Source of the DNA: JASHPR01 sp963815375
GTDB lineage: Bacteria > Actinomycetota > Actinomycetes > Streptosporangiales > Streptosporangiaceae
Length of the DNA: 64,000 nucleotides
Reading direction: 5' to 3'
NCBI GenBank assembly: GCA_963815375.1
Contig: CAWFGX010000005.1
Coordinates: 124,001 to 188,000 of the forward strand
A program made the translations under genes and the position numbers. This document shows, piece after piece, positions 8,619 to 16,963 of this stretch; position 1 is the stretch's first letter; each line of letters begins with the position of its first letter. The notes beneath the pieces were generated by a model, which was not told the DNA's origin, did no database searches, and saw nothing but the letters and a program-made list of their open reading frames with translations.

Positions 8619-10010
8619 ATGAGCGGGAAGCCTTTCAGCGAGTGTGACTTCGTCGTCGTCGGGGCGGGCCTCGCCGGACTCCGCACCGCGATCCAGCTCA
8701 GTGCCTCCGGCGCCGCCGTGACGGTGTTCGAGGCACGCCAGCGGGTCGGCGGGCGGGTGCTGTCCGAGCCGTATCCCGAGGCCAGCGCGGGAAAGCCGCC
8801 GCTGGTCCTCGACCTCGGCGCGCAGTGGGTAGGGCCCGGACAGACCGACGTCCTGCGGCTCATCAAGGAGCTGGGCCTGCACACGGTCGCGACCGAGGTG
8901 CCAGGGCGGGCACTGTGGGATATCGACGGCAAACTCAAGCGCGGCGCCGCAGCGCTGCCGCCGCTGCCGCCAAGGGCACTGGCTGAGTTGCTAACGGGCG
9001 GCGCGCGCCTGACGCTGATGTCCAAGCAGATCGCGGCCGACACCCCGTGGACAACGCCGAACGCCCGCAAGTGGGACAGCATGTCCGCCGCGGACTGGAT
9101 AGCCAGGCACCTGCGGACCACCGCTGCCCGCGAACTGGCCGGGATGTACATCAAAGGAAATGCCGCGATTGAGCCGGGTGAGTCATCCCTGCTCGGCATC
9201 CTCTTCGACCTCCGGTCGGTCGGCCCCGCCCGCCACCTGGGTACCGCCGAAGCGTTCCGGCTGCTCGAGGGGACACACGAGATCGCCAGACGGCTGGCCG
9301 GCAAGGTGAGCGACCGGATTCACTTCGGCGACCCGGTACGGGCGATCACCCAGGACACCGACGGTGTCACCGTCGAGTCGGAAACCCGTGTGCTGCGCTG
9401 CCGCCGGGTGGCGGTCTGCGTCCCGCCCCCGCTGGCCAGCAAGATCGCCTACACGCCGGCTTTGCCAGACCGGCGGGCCCGGCTGCTGGACAGCCTCCTG
9501 ATGGGAGCCGCGGTCAAATTCCACGCCATCTACCCGCGCCCGTTCTGGCGTGACGCGGGGCTCAGCGGCCAGGCGATGAGTTCGACCGAAACCGTCGGCC
9601 TGACTTATGACAACTCACCGGACAACGGGACCGGACGCGGCGCGCTCGTCGGGATCGTGGTCGCGGACGAGGCGCGCCGCCTAGGCAAGCTTGACCCGGA
9701 GAGACAAGAACGGGACATCCTCCAGTCGCTCGGTCGGCTGTTCGGACCGGCCACGGCAACGCCCGAAGCGGTCGTGATCCAGGACTGGGGCGCCGAGGAG
9801 TGGACAGGAGGCTGCTACGCGGCGCACTTCCCGGTGAACGTGTGGACCAACTACGGCAGCGCGTTCCGTGAACCATGCGGGCGCATTCACTGGGCAGGCA
9901 CCGAGACCTCCAGTGAGTGGCACGGCTACATGGAAGGTGCTCTCCGGTCGGGAAGCCGCGCCGCCTCGGAAATGCTGCAGGGTGACCAGATTCCCGGGGG
10001 CGGCCAGTGA
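8619..10010 (+). CDS. Flavin monoamine oxidase family FAD-dependent oxidoreductase
   Basis: The 463-residue protein opens with the dinucleotide-binding motif VVVGAGLAGLRTA, then VFEARQRVGGRV and DLGAQWVGPGQ. It closes with IHWAGTETSSEWHGYMEGALRSG, the flavin-anchoring block of monoamine oxidases. The family oxidises primary or secondary amines, including polyamines and amino acids, to imines with release of hydrogen peroxide. No Tat signal is present, so it is probably cytosolic. Its stop overlaps the start of a large unknown membrane protein (GTGA at 10007-10010), suggesting co-translation. The natural amine is unknown. Confidence 0.88.
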   Translation: MSGKPFSECDFVVVGAGLAGLRTAIQLSASGAAVTVFEARQRVGGRVLSEPYPEASAGKPPLVLDLGAQWVGPGQTDVLRLIKELGLHTVATEVPGRALWDIDGKLKRGAAALPPLPPRALAELLTGGARLTLMSKQIAADTPWTTPNARKWDSMSAADWIARHLRTTAARELAGMYIKGNAAIEPGESSLLGILFDLRSVGPARHLGTAEAFRLLEGTHEIARRLAGKVSDRIHFGDPVRAITQDTDGVTVESETRVLRCRRVAVCVPPPLASKIAYTPALPDRRARLLDSLLMGAAVKFHAIYPRPFWRDAGLSGQAMSSTETVGLTYDNSPDNGTGRGALVGIVVADEARRLGKLDPERQERDILQSLGRLFGPATATPEAVVIQDWGAEEWTGGCYAAHFPVNVWTNYGSAFREPCGRIHWAGTETSSEWHGYMEGALRSGSRAASEMLQGDQIPGGGQ

Positions 10011-12502
10011 CCAGTACCCGCAGGCGGTCGCAACTGACCGCGGGCTCACAGACCATCTCGACGGTCACCGCGGACCTCATGGCACGGTCGCCTCGGCCCG
10101 CTCACCCGCTCGTCGGCGCCGACATCGGAAACGCCGAGGCTGAGCTCGCAGCCGAGCTCCGCGACCTCAGCGAGGCCCTCGGCGAGCAATGGATCGGCGG
10201 GCCGTGGCATCCCAATGACGACCCTTACCGGGCACAGCAAAGGCACGCCAGGGAGGATCTCGACCAGATCAGGGACCGGCGCGCCGACCTGCTGGCACGG
10301 CGGCTCAGGACATGGACCGGCCCGTCCGGTCCAGAGCGGGTCAGGCTGCTGATTCGTCTGTGGCGGGAATCGTTGGATCTGTGGGACGCCTACTTCTGTT
10401 ACCGAACCTTGCAGGCCGTCAACGCGGCCGTCGACACGGTGACTTCGGCGGAGGCGGAGCAGCCGGACGAGGGCTGGGAACCCATCGCGTCGCGAGCGAT
10501 CGCCAAGGCCATCAGGCTGATCACGTCTGACGGCGACATCTTCCAGCAGATAAATCTGTCCAGCGCTCACGGGGTTGCGGTGACCGCGGCCACGGGCGTC
10601 AGGGTGGCGCAGGCGGCCCTGGCCGACATCAAGGCGGCCCTGGAAGTCATGCCACCGGAGCCAGACGGCGAATCCAGCCCGGTCGCCGAAGGCCTGCGCC
10701 AAATCGAGATCAACGCGTGGCAGAACCAGGTCTTCTACGAGATCCTCGTCGATGCGGGCAACGCCCTGGCTGACTTCGAAGGCTGGCTGGCGCAAGCCTC
10801 GCGACTCGGCTCCGGGCAGCCGGGCACCGCAGACAGCGGCGCCACGCCTGACTCCGGGGCGGTGCAGTCCAGCATTGAGGCGGCGCTGCGCAAGATCCGG
10901 CACGCGGAGGAAGGCCTCAGCGCCCTCCGGCGGGTCGAGCGCGAACACGCCGACGACATCCTCTCCCGCCTCGAGCCGTGGGAGCAGCTGCTGGTGGAGG
11001 TCAACGAGATCGTCGCGAAGAGCGGGCATCCCGGAACCGCCGGCCAGGTGTTCGTGCCCAAGCGCGTTACGATCCGGTACTGCTACCCGTTCGCTGTCGA
11101 CGCGGATGATCAGAATCCCCTGGATGAGCGCCTGGGTGGGCAGATGCGGGAAGACCTGGCCGAGACGCTCAAGACGGTAGGCATCAGGGTCCGCGATCTG
11201 AGGCCGCTGCGGCCAACGGCGTTCTTCGGAGCTCAGGGGCCCGGCAGCGGGATTTACGGCGGTCTGCGGGTGACCCTTCCTGCAATCGAGCTCAGGCACG
11301 AGCAGCCGCCCGGCTGTAACGACCCGCAGTACTCCCAGCGCTGCCAGGTGTGGATCGATCTGAGTCGCATGGGAAATCAGTGCCTGTGCATTGAGCCGGA
11401 ACAGGAGCTGGAGACCCCGCTCCCGCACGAGCTGTACCGTGCACTGCGGGCGGCCACGCCCTTCGTCGTCGGCGCGACGGCAACGCTGGACGACCCCGCT
11501 TCAGGTACCACAGCGACATGGGACAACCTGCAGGCGTTCAGCAGAGATGTAATCCGGGCGATCGCGAACGCTGCCTTCTGGCATGCCGAGGGTGGCGCTC
11601 CCGACAAGTTCGTCCGCGGGAACCTGCACGAGATCGTCGTCGTGCGGACCGGCAAGCCGCTTGGCCTGCAGCCCGAGAAGGTGAGCGAGGTCCTCGACTC
11701 GGTTACGGGCGGCAAGATCCTGCTGAGGTCGATCCAGCGGTCAGCCACCACTCTCGAGGAATGGGTCCGGTACCCGATGATGCCGCGGACAGGGCAGAAT
11801 GCGGCGCCCGTTGTCTCCGGGGTTCCCGAGATGGGCCACGCGGGCGACTGGTGCGCGCACACTGGCGAAACGACCGTCTTCGGCATCGTGGCCGCGCCGT
11901 CTTGGCACACCGATGTGTACACCGAAGCCGCCCAGTTCGCGGGTTCCTGGTCTCCGCTCCTGAGGATGTGGAACAGGCGCCTGCAAAACGCTATCCAGGA
12001 CCCGCAGACGCAGACTGGCGCTAATGATGACGGCGAGCAGATCCGCCGGATCGAGCAGGAGGTGCGCAGGCACCTTTCGCAGGTAAGAGCCGAGGAACTG
12101 TGCGCGACGTTGGCACACAGGCAGTTTCTCGATCAGCTCCTCGAAATGGCCGGGATCGGCCGGCTTCAGAGCGAGCTTGAAGGACAGCTCAGCGCCACCG
12201 AGCGCCTCACGGACTGGTTCACAGAGAAGGAAGCGCGTCGCGCCAACGCCAGGCGCGAGACATTGCTGGGCGTTATCGCCTTGTTCGGCATGTTCGAGCT
12301 AGGCACCTTCCTGGCCTTGGCAAACGACACGGACTTCCACGAGAAATTCTTCGGCTACACGCTGGGGAAGGGCGTTTGGGAAGACTGGCTCATGCTGGTC
12401 CTGTTCGTGGTCGCGGTCGTCCTCGGCGGCTATTTCTTCGGCGTCGGCTCCTGGCTCGGCCGTCACGTGTCCCGTCTGTTCCGTCGCGCGACCGCTCGAT
12501 GA
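10007..12502 (+). CDS. Unrecognised 831-residue protein with a C-terminal membrane anchor
   Basis: I do not recognise the family with confidence. It starts at a GTG overlapping the amine oxidase stop. The N-terminal 370 residues are helical and charged with coiled-coil potential (for example near RHAEEGLSALRRVEREHAD). A mixed alpha/beta middle follows: VTIRYCYPFAVD at about 362-373, DLRPLRPTAFFG at about 409-420, and a Gly-rich GPGSGIYGGLRVTLP. Around 630-720 is a cysteine- and tryptophan-containing section (GHAGDWCAHTGET, then FAGSWSPLLRMWNRR). Two hydrophobic helices near residues 760-780 and 798-822 anchor the C-terminus, giving a CorA-like layout of a long soluble part before two membrane helices. 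A relation to membrane-anchored actinobacterial conflict-system proteins of the CATRA type is conceivable but only an impression. Confidence 0.75.
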   Translation: MTSTRRRSQLTAGSQTISTVTADLMARSPRPAHPLVGADIGNAEAELAAELRDLSEALGEQWIGGPWHPNDDPYRAQQRHAREDLDQIRDRRADLLARRLRTWTGPSGPERVRLLIRLWRESLDLWDAYFCYRTLQAVNAAVDTVTSAEAEQPDEGWEPIASRAIAKAIRLITSDGDIFQQINLSSAHGVAVTAATGVRVAQAALADIKAALEVMPPEPDGESSPVAEGLRQIEINAWQNQVFYEILVDAGNALADFEGWLAQASRLGSGQPGTADSGATPDSGAVQSSIEAALRKIRHAEEGLSALRRVEREHADDILSRLEPWEQLLVEVNEIVAKSGHPGTAGQVFVPKRVTIRYCYPFAVDADDQNPLDERLGGQMREDLAETLKTVGIRVRDLRPLRPTAFFGAQGPGSGIYGGLRVTLPAIELRHEQPPGCNDPQYSQRCQVWIDLSRMGNQCLCIEPEQELETPLPHELYRALRAATPFVVGATATLDDPASGTTATWDNLQAFSRDVIRAIANAAFWHAEGGAPDKFVRGNLHEIVVVRTGKPLGLQPEKVSEVLDSVTGGKILLRSIQRSATTLEEWVRYPMMPRTGQNAAPVVSGVPEMGHAGDWCAHTGETTVFGIVAAPSWHTDVYTEAAQFAGSWSPLLRMWNRRLQNAIQDPQTQTGANDDGEQIRRIEQEVRRHLSQVRAEELCATLAHRQFLDQLLEMAGIGRLQSELEGQLSATERLTDWFTEKEARRANARRETLLGVIALFGMFELGTFLALANDTDFHEKFFGYTLGKGVWEDWLMLVLFVVAVVLGGYFFGVGSWLGRHVSRLFRRATAR

Positions 12503-12508
12503 AGCCGG

Positions 12509-13735
12509 TCAACTCACTGACACCGGAAGGTGCGCCGGGCCGCGCAGGTTGATCCGGCCGTTCCACACCACGTCGCCAGCAAGGGCCAGGCCGGGGAACC
12601 GGCCCACCAGGTGCTCGAACGCTATGGCGGCCTCCAGCCGAGCCAGAGATGCGCCCAGGCAGTGGTGATGCCCGGCGCCGAAGGACACGTGCTGGCGCGC
12701 GTTGTCCCGGTCGAGCCGCAGTTCATCGGCGTCGGCACCCCAGAACCGCTTGTCCCGGTTGGCCGAACCGAGGCTCGCCATCACGAACGCCCCCGCCGGG
12801 ATCGTGATGCCGCCAGCCGTGACCGGTTCGAGCGTGATCCGCCGGCTCGCCTGCACCGGGCTGTCGTACCGCAGCAGCTCCTCCACGGCGTTGCCGACCA
12901 GGGCCGGGTCGGCGCGCAGCAGCGCAAGCTGGGCCGGGTGGTGCAGCAGCGCGAGGGTGCCGCCAGCGAGGAGGTTGACAGTGGTCTCGTGCCCGGCGAT
13001 GTACAGCAGCAGCATCTGCGCCACCAGTTCGTCGTCACTGAGCGCGTCGCCGTTGTCCTCGGCGTGGATCAGGGCAGTGAGCAGGTCGTCCGCCGGGTTA
13101 GCCCGCTTCCAGGCGATCATTTCGGCCGCTATCTCGGACATCTCCTCGTCGGCGGCCAGGATCGCCTGGATCAGCCCGGGATCGGCTACAGGCTCGAGCG
13201 AGCGCACCACGGTGCCGGTGAGCTGGCGGATCCGCTCGTGGTCAGCGGGCGGCGTGCCGAGCATCTCGGCGATCACACTGAACGGCAGCGGGAACGCGAG
13301 CGCGTCGACGAGGTCGACCGTTGCCTTGGCCACTATCTCGTCGAGCATGCCGTCGACCAGTTCGGTGATCCGCGGCCGCAGCGCCTGGATGGCATGCGGC
13401 GTGAACGCCTTTGACACCAGCTTGCGCAGCCTGGTGTGGTCCGGCGGGTCACGGTCGAGCATGGACAGCGCGCTCGCCCGGGCAGCGCCGTCCCCGTACG
13501 CATCCTCACGCGTCTGGCGCAGCAGGCTGTCGCTGGCCAGGTTGTCGTCGTCGACCGACAGGCCCGGCGCCCGCAGCAACCAAGACACGTCGCCGTAGCT
13601 GGTGAGCAGCCAGAACCCGAACGGGTGCTGGTAGACCGGCGCTTGCTCCCGCATGGTCGCGTACTGCGGGTAGGGGTCGTCGGTAAAGCCCGGTGCGAAC
13701 GGGTCGAACAGCGGCGGGGGCATTGTTCCTGTCAA
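12509..13735 (-). CDS. Cytochrome P450
   Basis: The 408-residue protein contains the P450 signatures: AGHETT at 247-252 in the I helix, the ExxR motif EELLR at 285-289, and the heme-binding loop FGAGHHHCLGASLARLE with the ligand Cys at 359. Length and layout match soluble actinobacterial class I P450s (CYP105/107-like) that use ferredoxin partners, none of which is adjacent. The TTG at 13735 is preferred because AAGGAG lies eight bases upstream; an ATG four codons later is the alternative. It converges with the 831-residue gene, leaving six bases between stops. Substrate unknown. Confidence 0.93.
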   Translation of the reverse strand: MTGTMPPPLFDPFAPGFTDDPYPQYATMREQAPVYQHPFGFWLLTSYGDVSWLLRAPGLSVDDDNLASDSLLRQTREDAYGDGAARASALSMLDRDPPDHTRLRKLVSKAFTPHAIQALRPRITELVDGMLDEIVAKATVDLVDALAFPLPFSVIAEMLGTPPADHERIRQLTGTVVRSLEPVADPGLIQAILAADEEMSEIAAEMIAWKRANPADDLLTALIHAEDNGDALSDDELVAQMLLLYIAGHETTVNLLAGGTLALLHHPAQLALLRADPALVGNAVEELLRYDSPVQASRRITLEPVTAGGITIPAGAFVMASLGSANRDKRFWGADADELRLDRDNARQHVSFGAGHHHCLGASLARLEAAIAFEHLVGRFPGLALAGDVVWNGRINLRGPAHLPVSVS

Positions 13736-13751
13736 GGCGGGAGCTCCTTAA

Positions 13752-13979
13752 CGGTGCGATAGCGGCCCACGAGAAGAACGCCGTGCCAGGTTCACATACT
13801 TAACGGACGGCGGCTACCTCCGCGACACGGCGTTCGACAGCCTGGTCCGGTTCGCCTTCTGGATGATCGGAGGCGCCGGCCTCGCCGTAGCCGAGGCGCC
13901 AGCCGAGGACAAGCTCCGGGTGCGCGACGAATGGCGCTACCTCATCGGCCAGGCGTTCAGCTCGCTGCGGGTCGGGTAA
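13752..13979 (+). pseudogene. Remnant of a TetR-family regulator (C-terminal domain only)
   Basis: An open frame with no usable start and no HTH ends at TAA 13977-13979. Its last 58 residues (YLRDTAFDSLVRFAFWMIGG, then EDKLRVRDEWRYLIGQ) have the amphipathic helical pattern of a TetR ligand-binding domain C-terminus. The N-terminal DNA-binding half is absent: upstream lies the start region of the P450 gene on the other strand. It is probably what is left of a regulator that once sat divergent to the P450. The family assignment rests on pattern only. Confidence 0.5.
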
Positions 13980-14075
13980 CCAGTCCTGGCACTGCGGCGC
14001 GGTGGAGGCCAGTAGTCGGTCCGCCCGTCAGCCCCGTCGGTGTCAGGTAACGGATGGCGCGGTAGAAACATCATC

Positions 14076-14918
14076 ATGGTTACGGAACCGGGCGAACTAT
14101 CGGGGCGGACGTTCCTCGTCACTGGCGGCAACACCGGAATCGGCCGGGCGACGGCGGCCGGCCTGGCCCGGAGGGGAGGCCGGGTGTATGTGGCCTGCAG
14201 GTCGCCGGACAAGGGCCGCGCGGCGGCGGCGGCCATCGGCGCGGAGGCTGGCAGTGACGCAGTCGGGTTTGTGCTGCTGGACCTGGCCGACCTGGCCTCG
14301 GTCCGCGCGTGTGCGGAGGAGTTCCTGGCCCGGGACGAGCCTCTGCACGGGCTGATCAACAATGCCGGGGTAGCTGGGCGGCGCGGCCTGACCGCCGACG
14401 GTTTTGAGCTGGCCTTCGGTGTCAACCACCTCGGCCACTTCGCGCTGACCACCGCGCTGCTCGGCCGGCTAGCCGATAGCGCTCCGGCCCGGGTGGTGAC
14501 GGTGTCCAGCGACGCTCACTTCCAGGCTCGGGGTGTCGATTTCACGGCGGTGCGTCGGCCCACGGCATCGGTGACCGGCATGGCCGAGTACGCCACCTCC
14601 AAGTTGTGCAACGTGCTGTTTTCGGCGGAGCTGGCCCGGCGCACCGCCGGGCAGGGCATCACAAGCTACGCGCTGCACCCCGGCGTCGTCGCCTCCGACA
14701 TCTGGCGGCGGGTGCCCTGGCCTATCCGCCCGGTGATCAAGCTGCGGATGATCACCCCCGACGAGGGCGCCCGCACTACCTTGTACTGCGCCACCTCGGA
14801 CGCGGTAACCGCGGCCAGCGGCCGCTACTACGAGCGCTGCCACGAACGCCAGCCCAGCCCGGCCGCTACTGCTGAGCTGGCCCGCGCTTTGTGGGACCAG
14901 AGCGAGGCCTGGACCTAA
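14076..14918 (+). CDS. SDR family NAD(P)-dependent oxidoreductase
   Basis: The 280-residue protein has the short-chain dehydrogenase pattern: TGGNTGIG at 16-23 (cofactor loop), NNAG at 95-98, the catalytic Ser in VVTVSSDAH and YATSK at 172-176. The segment between resembles retinol dehydrogenase/WW-domain oxidoreductase-like SDRs. An in-frame GTG at 14040 would add 12 residues; neither start has a clear ribosome site. The stop codon is buried in a long hairpin terminator. The TetR relic lies upstream, but no operon partner is evident. Substrate unknown. Confidence 0.88.
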   Translation: MVTEPGELSGRTFLVTGGNTGIGRATAAGLARRGGRVYVACRSPDKGRAAAAAIGAEAGSDAVGFVLLDLADLASVRACAEEFLARDEPLHGLINNAGVAGRRGLTADGFELAFGVNHLGHFALTTALLGRLADSAPARVVTVSSDAHFQARGVDFTAVRRPTASVTGMAEYATSKLCNVLFSAELARRTAGQGITSYALHPGVVASDIWRRVPWPIRPVIKLRMITPDEGARTTLYCATSDAVTAASGRYYERCHERQPSPAATAELARALWDQSEAWT

Positions 14919-14954
14919 CACCGCTGACTCGAGTCCAGCGGTATTAGGTCCAGG
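14908..14954. terminator. Long hairpin terminator spanning the SDR stop codon
   Basis: CCTGGACCTAA (14908-14918), C, ACCGCTG (14920-14926) pair with CAGCGGT, A, TTAGGTCCAGG (ending 14954). This is an 18-bp stem with a single C-A mismatch around a nine-base loop containing ACTCGAGT. The left arm includes the last codons and TAA of the SDR gene. Stem strength suggests a strong, possibly bidirectional terminator. Confidence 0.8.
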
Positions 14955-14965
14955 CAAGCTTTGAT

Positions 14966-15015
14966 TAAGAATGTACCTCTGGTCCGGCCTGAGCCTGACC
15001 AGCCGTACATTCTTA
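14966..15015. repeat. Second long inverted repeat beside the SDR terminator
   Basis: TAAGAATGTAC (14966-14976) pairs with GTACATTCTTA (15005-15015). Inside, CTGGTC (14979-14984) pairs with GACCAG (14997-15002), separated by a 2x2 internal loop, giving a 17-bp hairpin with a 12-base loop. Only 11 bases separate it from the previous hairpin. The outer arms are unusually AT-rich for this genome. It could be a second terminator, a regulator-binding structure or a trace of a small mobile element. Confidence 0.6.
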
Positions 15016-15101
15016 CTCGCGAGCGGTGCGCCGAGCACCTCCGGTCCCAACCTCCGACCCCGTACTTCCCGCCGCGCGGGGCGCGGCACCCGCCATCTGA
15101 G

Positions 15102-15113
15102 TGAAACTTTCGA
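15102..15113. promoter_or_regulatory. GAAACTTTC-type operator upstream of the pectin genes
   Basis: TGAAACTTTCGA, with the symmetric core GAAA-C-TTTC, lies 170 bases before the rhamnogalacturonan lyase start. Streptomyces xylanase and other polysaccharide-hydrolase genes carry repressor sites built on CGAAA(C/G)TTTCG, so this probably mediates sugar-dependent repression of the pectin module. No matching LacI-type regulator is in the window. Inferred from similarity of the motif and its position. Confidence 0.5.
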
Positions 15114-15282
15114 AGTCCGCGTGGTGCCGACCTTGGCCTTAGATGGGCCGCAGGCAGGTAATCGTCGGCTCGCGCGCGGCTGGCTACCGGGCGTGCGGGC
15201 CTCGGCCTTGACCTTGTGCCGTCGGGCTTGTTGCGTGGGGGACCTGCGATACGGCTACGGCCATCCTCATGGAGGACATCCC

Positions 15283-16944
15283 ATGACCAGACGAGGATCC
15301 GGTGCGCTCGGCCGACGTGAGTTCCTTGCCGCGACTGGCGGCCTGGCGGCCTGTCTCGGCGGGCTGGCCATCGGCGAGTTAAGGCTGGCCGGGCCTGCCC
15401 GGGCCGCCACCGCCTTCGGGTACACCAGCAGCGGCGGGTATTTCACCGTGAGTACCGGGGCCGGGCTCACCTTCAAGATCAATCAGTCCGACGGCGACAT
15501 GACGTCGCTGAACTACAACGGCGTCGAGATTCAGGACCAGAGTTCTTTCTCGCAGGTCGAGTCGGGCTTAGGCAGCGGCGCGAGCGTGACCGCTGTCCAG
15601 ACAGGCAACTACATCGTGATCACCGAGTCAGTGACCGACTGGTACGGCAGCGGCACGCTGCACCACTACCTCGTGGCCGCGGGCGGCCAGAACAACATCT
15701 ACATGGCTACCTACGTCAGCTCCGCCGGCGCCGGGGAACTGCGGTGGATCTCGCGGCTGAACTCCAGCGTGATCACCACGGTCCTCACCCCGGCCGAGAT
15801 CAACGGCGGCACGGCGATCGAGTCCACCGACATTTACCTGCTCGGCGGCCAGACCCGCTCGAAGTACTACTCCAACCGCCAGGCGATGGACCTGACCGTC
15901 CGCGGCGTCACCGGCAGCGGGATAGGCGTCTACATGGCGTACGGCAACCGGGAGAGCAGCGCGGGCGGCCCGTTTTTCCGCGACATCGAGCAGCAGGGCA
16001 CCACCGACAACCAGCTGTATAACTACCTGTGGTCGGCGCACAGCCAGACCGAGTCGCAGCGCCTCGGCGTTCTTTACGGGCCGTACGCGCTGCTGGTGTC
16101 GGATGAGACGACACCGGCCGCGCCCGACATGAGCTTCATGGATGACCTGGGCCTGATGGCCAACGTGCCCGCCTCTGGCCGCGGCTATGTGGTGGGTGGT
16201 GCGTTTGGCGCGACGAGCGGCACGAGCGTGACGGTCGGGTGGGCGAACCCGACCGCTCAGTACTGGGCGTCGGCCCAGTCGAACGGTGACTACTACAGCC
16301 CGGCCATGAAGCCCGGCACCTACACGATGACCATGTACCAGAACGAACTGGCCGTCGCGTCGCAGTCGGTGACGGTAACCGCGGGTTCCACGCTCACTGG
16401 GCAGAACCTCAATTCCGCCTGGTACACCCCGGCCAGCCCTGTCTTCCGGATCGGGACCTGGACCGGGGCGCCGGCCGGGTTCTTGAACTCCGGCAACCTG
16501 ACCTGGATGCACCCCTCGGACGCGCGCATGGCGAGCTGGGGACCAGTCACCTACACCGTCGGCAGCAGCTCTGACAGTGAGTTCCCCGCCTACCAGTTCA
16601 AGAACGTGAACAACCCGACGACAGTGCGCTTCACTCTGACATCGAGCGAGATCACCGCCCGGACGGTGCGGATCGGCATCACCGCCGCCTACGCCGGCGG
16701 ACGGCCGCAGATAACGGTTAACAACTGGACCTCCTCCGCCCCGTCACCGTCGTCCCAGCCAGATTCCCGCAGCCTCACCATCGGCACCTACCGGGGCAAC
16801 AACACGCTGTTCACCTACGCCGTGCCGGCCAGTGCCTTCGTGGCCGGCACCAACACGATGACGATCACCGTGATCAGCGGGTCCGCCGCCCTGAGCGACT
16901 ACCTGAGCCCGGCCTACAGCTACGACTGCGTCGAGATGTACTGA
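15283..16944 (+). CDS. Rhamnogalacturonan endolyase, polysaccharide lyase family 4-like, Tat-exported
   Basis: The ATG at 15283 has GGAGGA six bases upstream, so upstream in-frame extension to 14971 is rejected. The 553-residue protein begins with a twin-arginine signal (GRREFLAATGG, then a hydrophobic stretch ending PARAA). The mature part starts YTSSGGYFTVSTGAGLTFKI. It carries the PL4 catalytic block (YMATYVSSAGAGELRWISRL, then LGGQTRSKYYS and FFRDIEQQGT), followed by a short Fn3-like and a CBM-like C-terminal sandwich. The enzyme cleaves the rhamnogalacturonan-I backbone of pectin by beta-elimination. It is 19 bases upstream of a polygalacturonase, forming an extracellular pectin-degrading operon. 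Confidence 0.88.
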   Translation: MTRRGSGALGRREFLAATGGLAACLGGLAIGELRLAGPARAATAFGYTSSGGYFTVSTGAGLTFKINQSDGDMTSLNYNGVEIQDQSSFSQVESGLGSGASVTAVQTGNYIVITESVTDWYGSGTLHHYLVAAGGQNNIYMATYVSSAGAGELRWISRLNSSVITTVLTPAEINGGTAIESTDIYLLGGQTRSKYYSNRQAMDLTVRGVTGSGIGVYMAYGNRESSAGGPFFRDIEQQGTTDNQLYNYLWSAHSQTESQRLGVLYGPYALLVSDETTPAAPDMSFMDDLGLMANVPASGRGYVVGGAFGATSGTSVTVGWANPTAQYWASAQSNGDYYSPAMKPGTYTMTMYQNELAVASQSVTVTAGSTLTGQNLNSAWYTPASPVFRIGTWTGAPAGFLNSGNLTWMHPSDARMASWGPVTYTVGSSSDSEFPAYQFKNVNNPTTVRFTLTSSEITARTVRIGITAAYAGGRPQITVNNWTSSAPSPSSQPDSRSLTIGTYRGNNTLFTYAVPASAFVAGTNTMTITVISGSAALSDYLSPAYSYDCVEMY

Positions 16945-16963
16945 AGAACGAAAGGCACCGTCC

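Noticed and set aside
8325..8882. N-terminal extension of the phosphoesterase to 682 residues
   Set aside because: The added sequence overlaps the divergent amine oxidase, is basic and low in family signal, and a GTG with a good ribosome site lies at 8324.
14971..15282. 104-residue N-terminal extension of the rhamnogalacturonan lyase
   Set aside because: It would bury the Tat signal inside the protein, and it includes a hairpin arm. GGAGGA before 15283 marks the real start.
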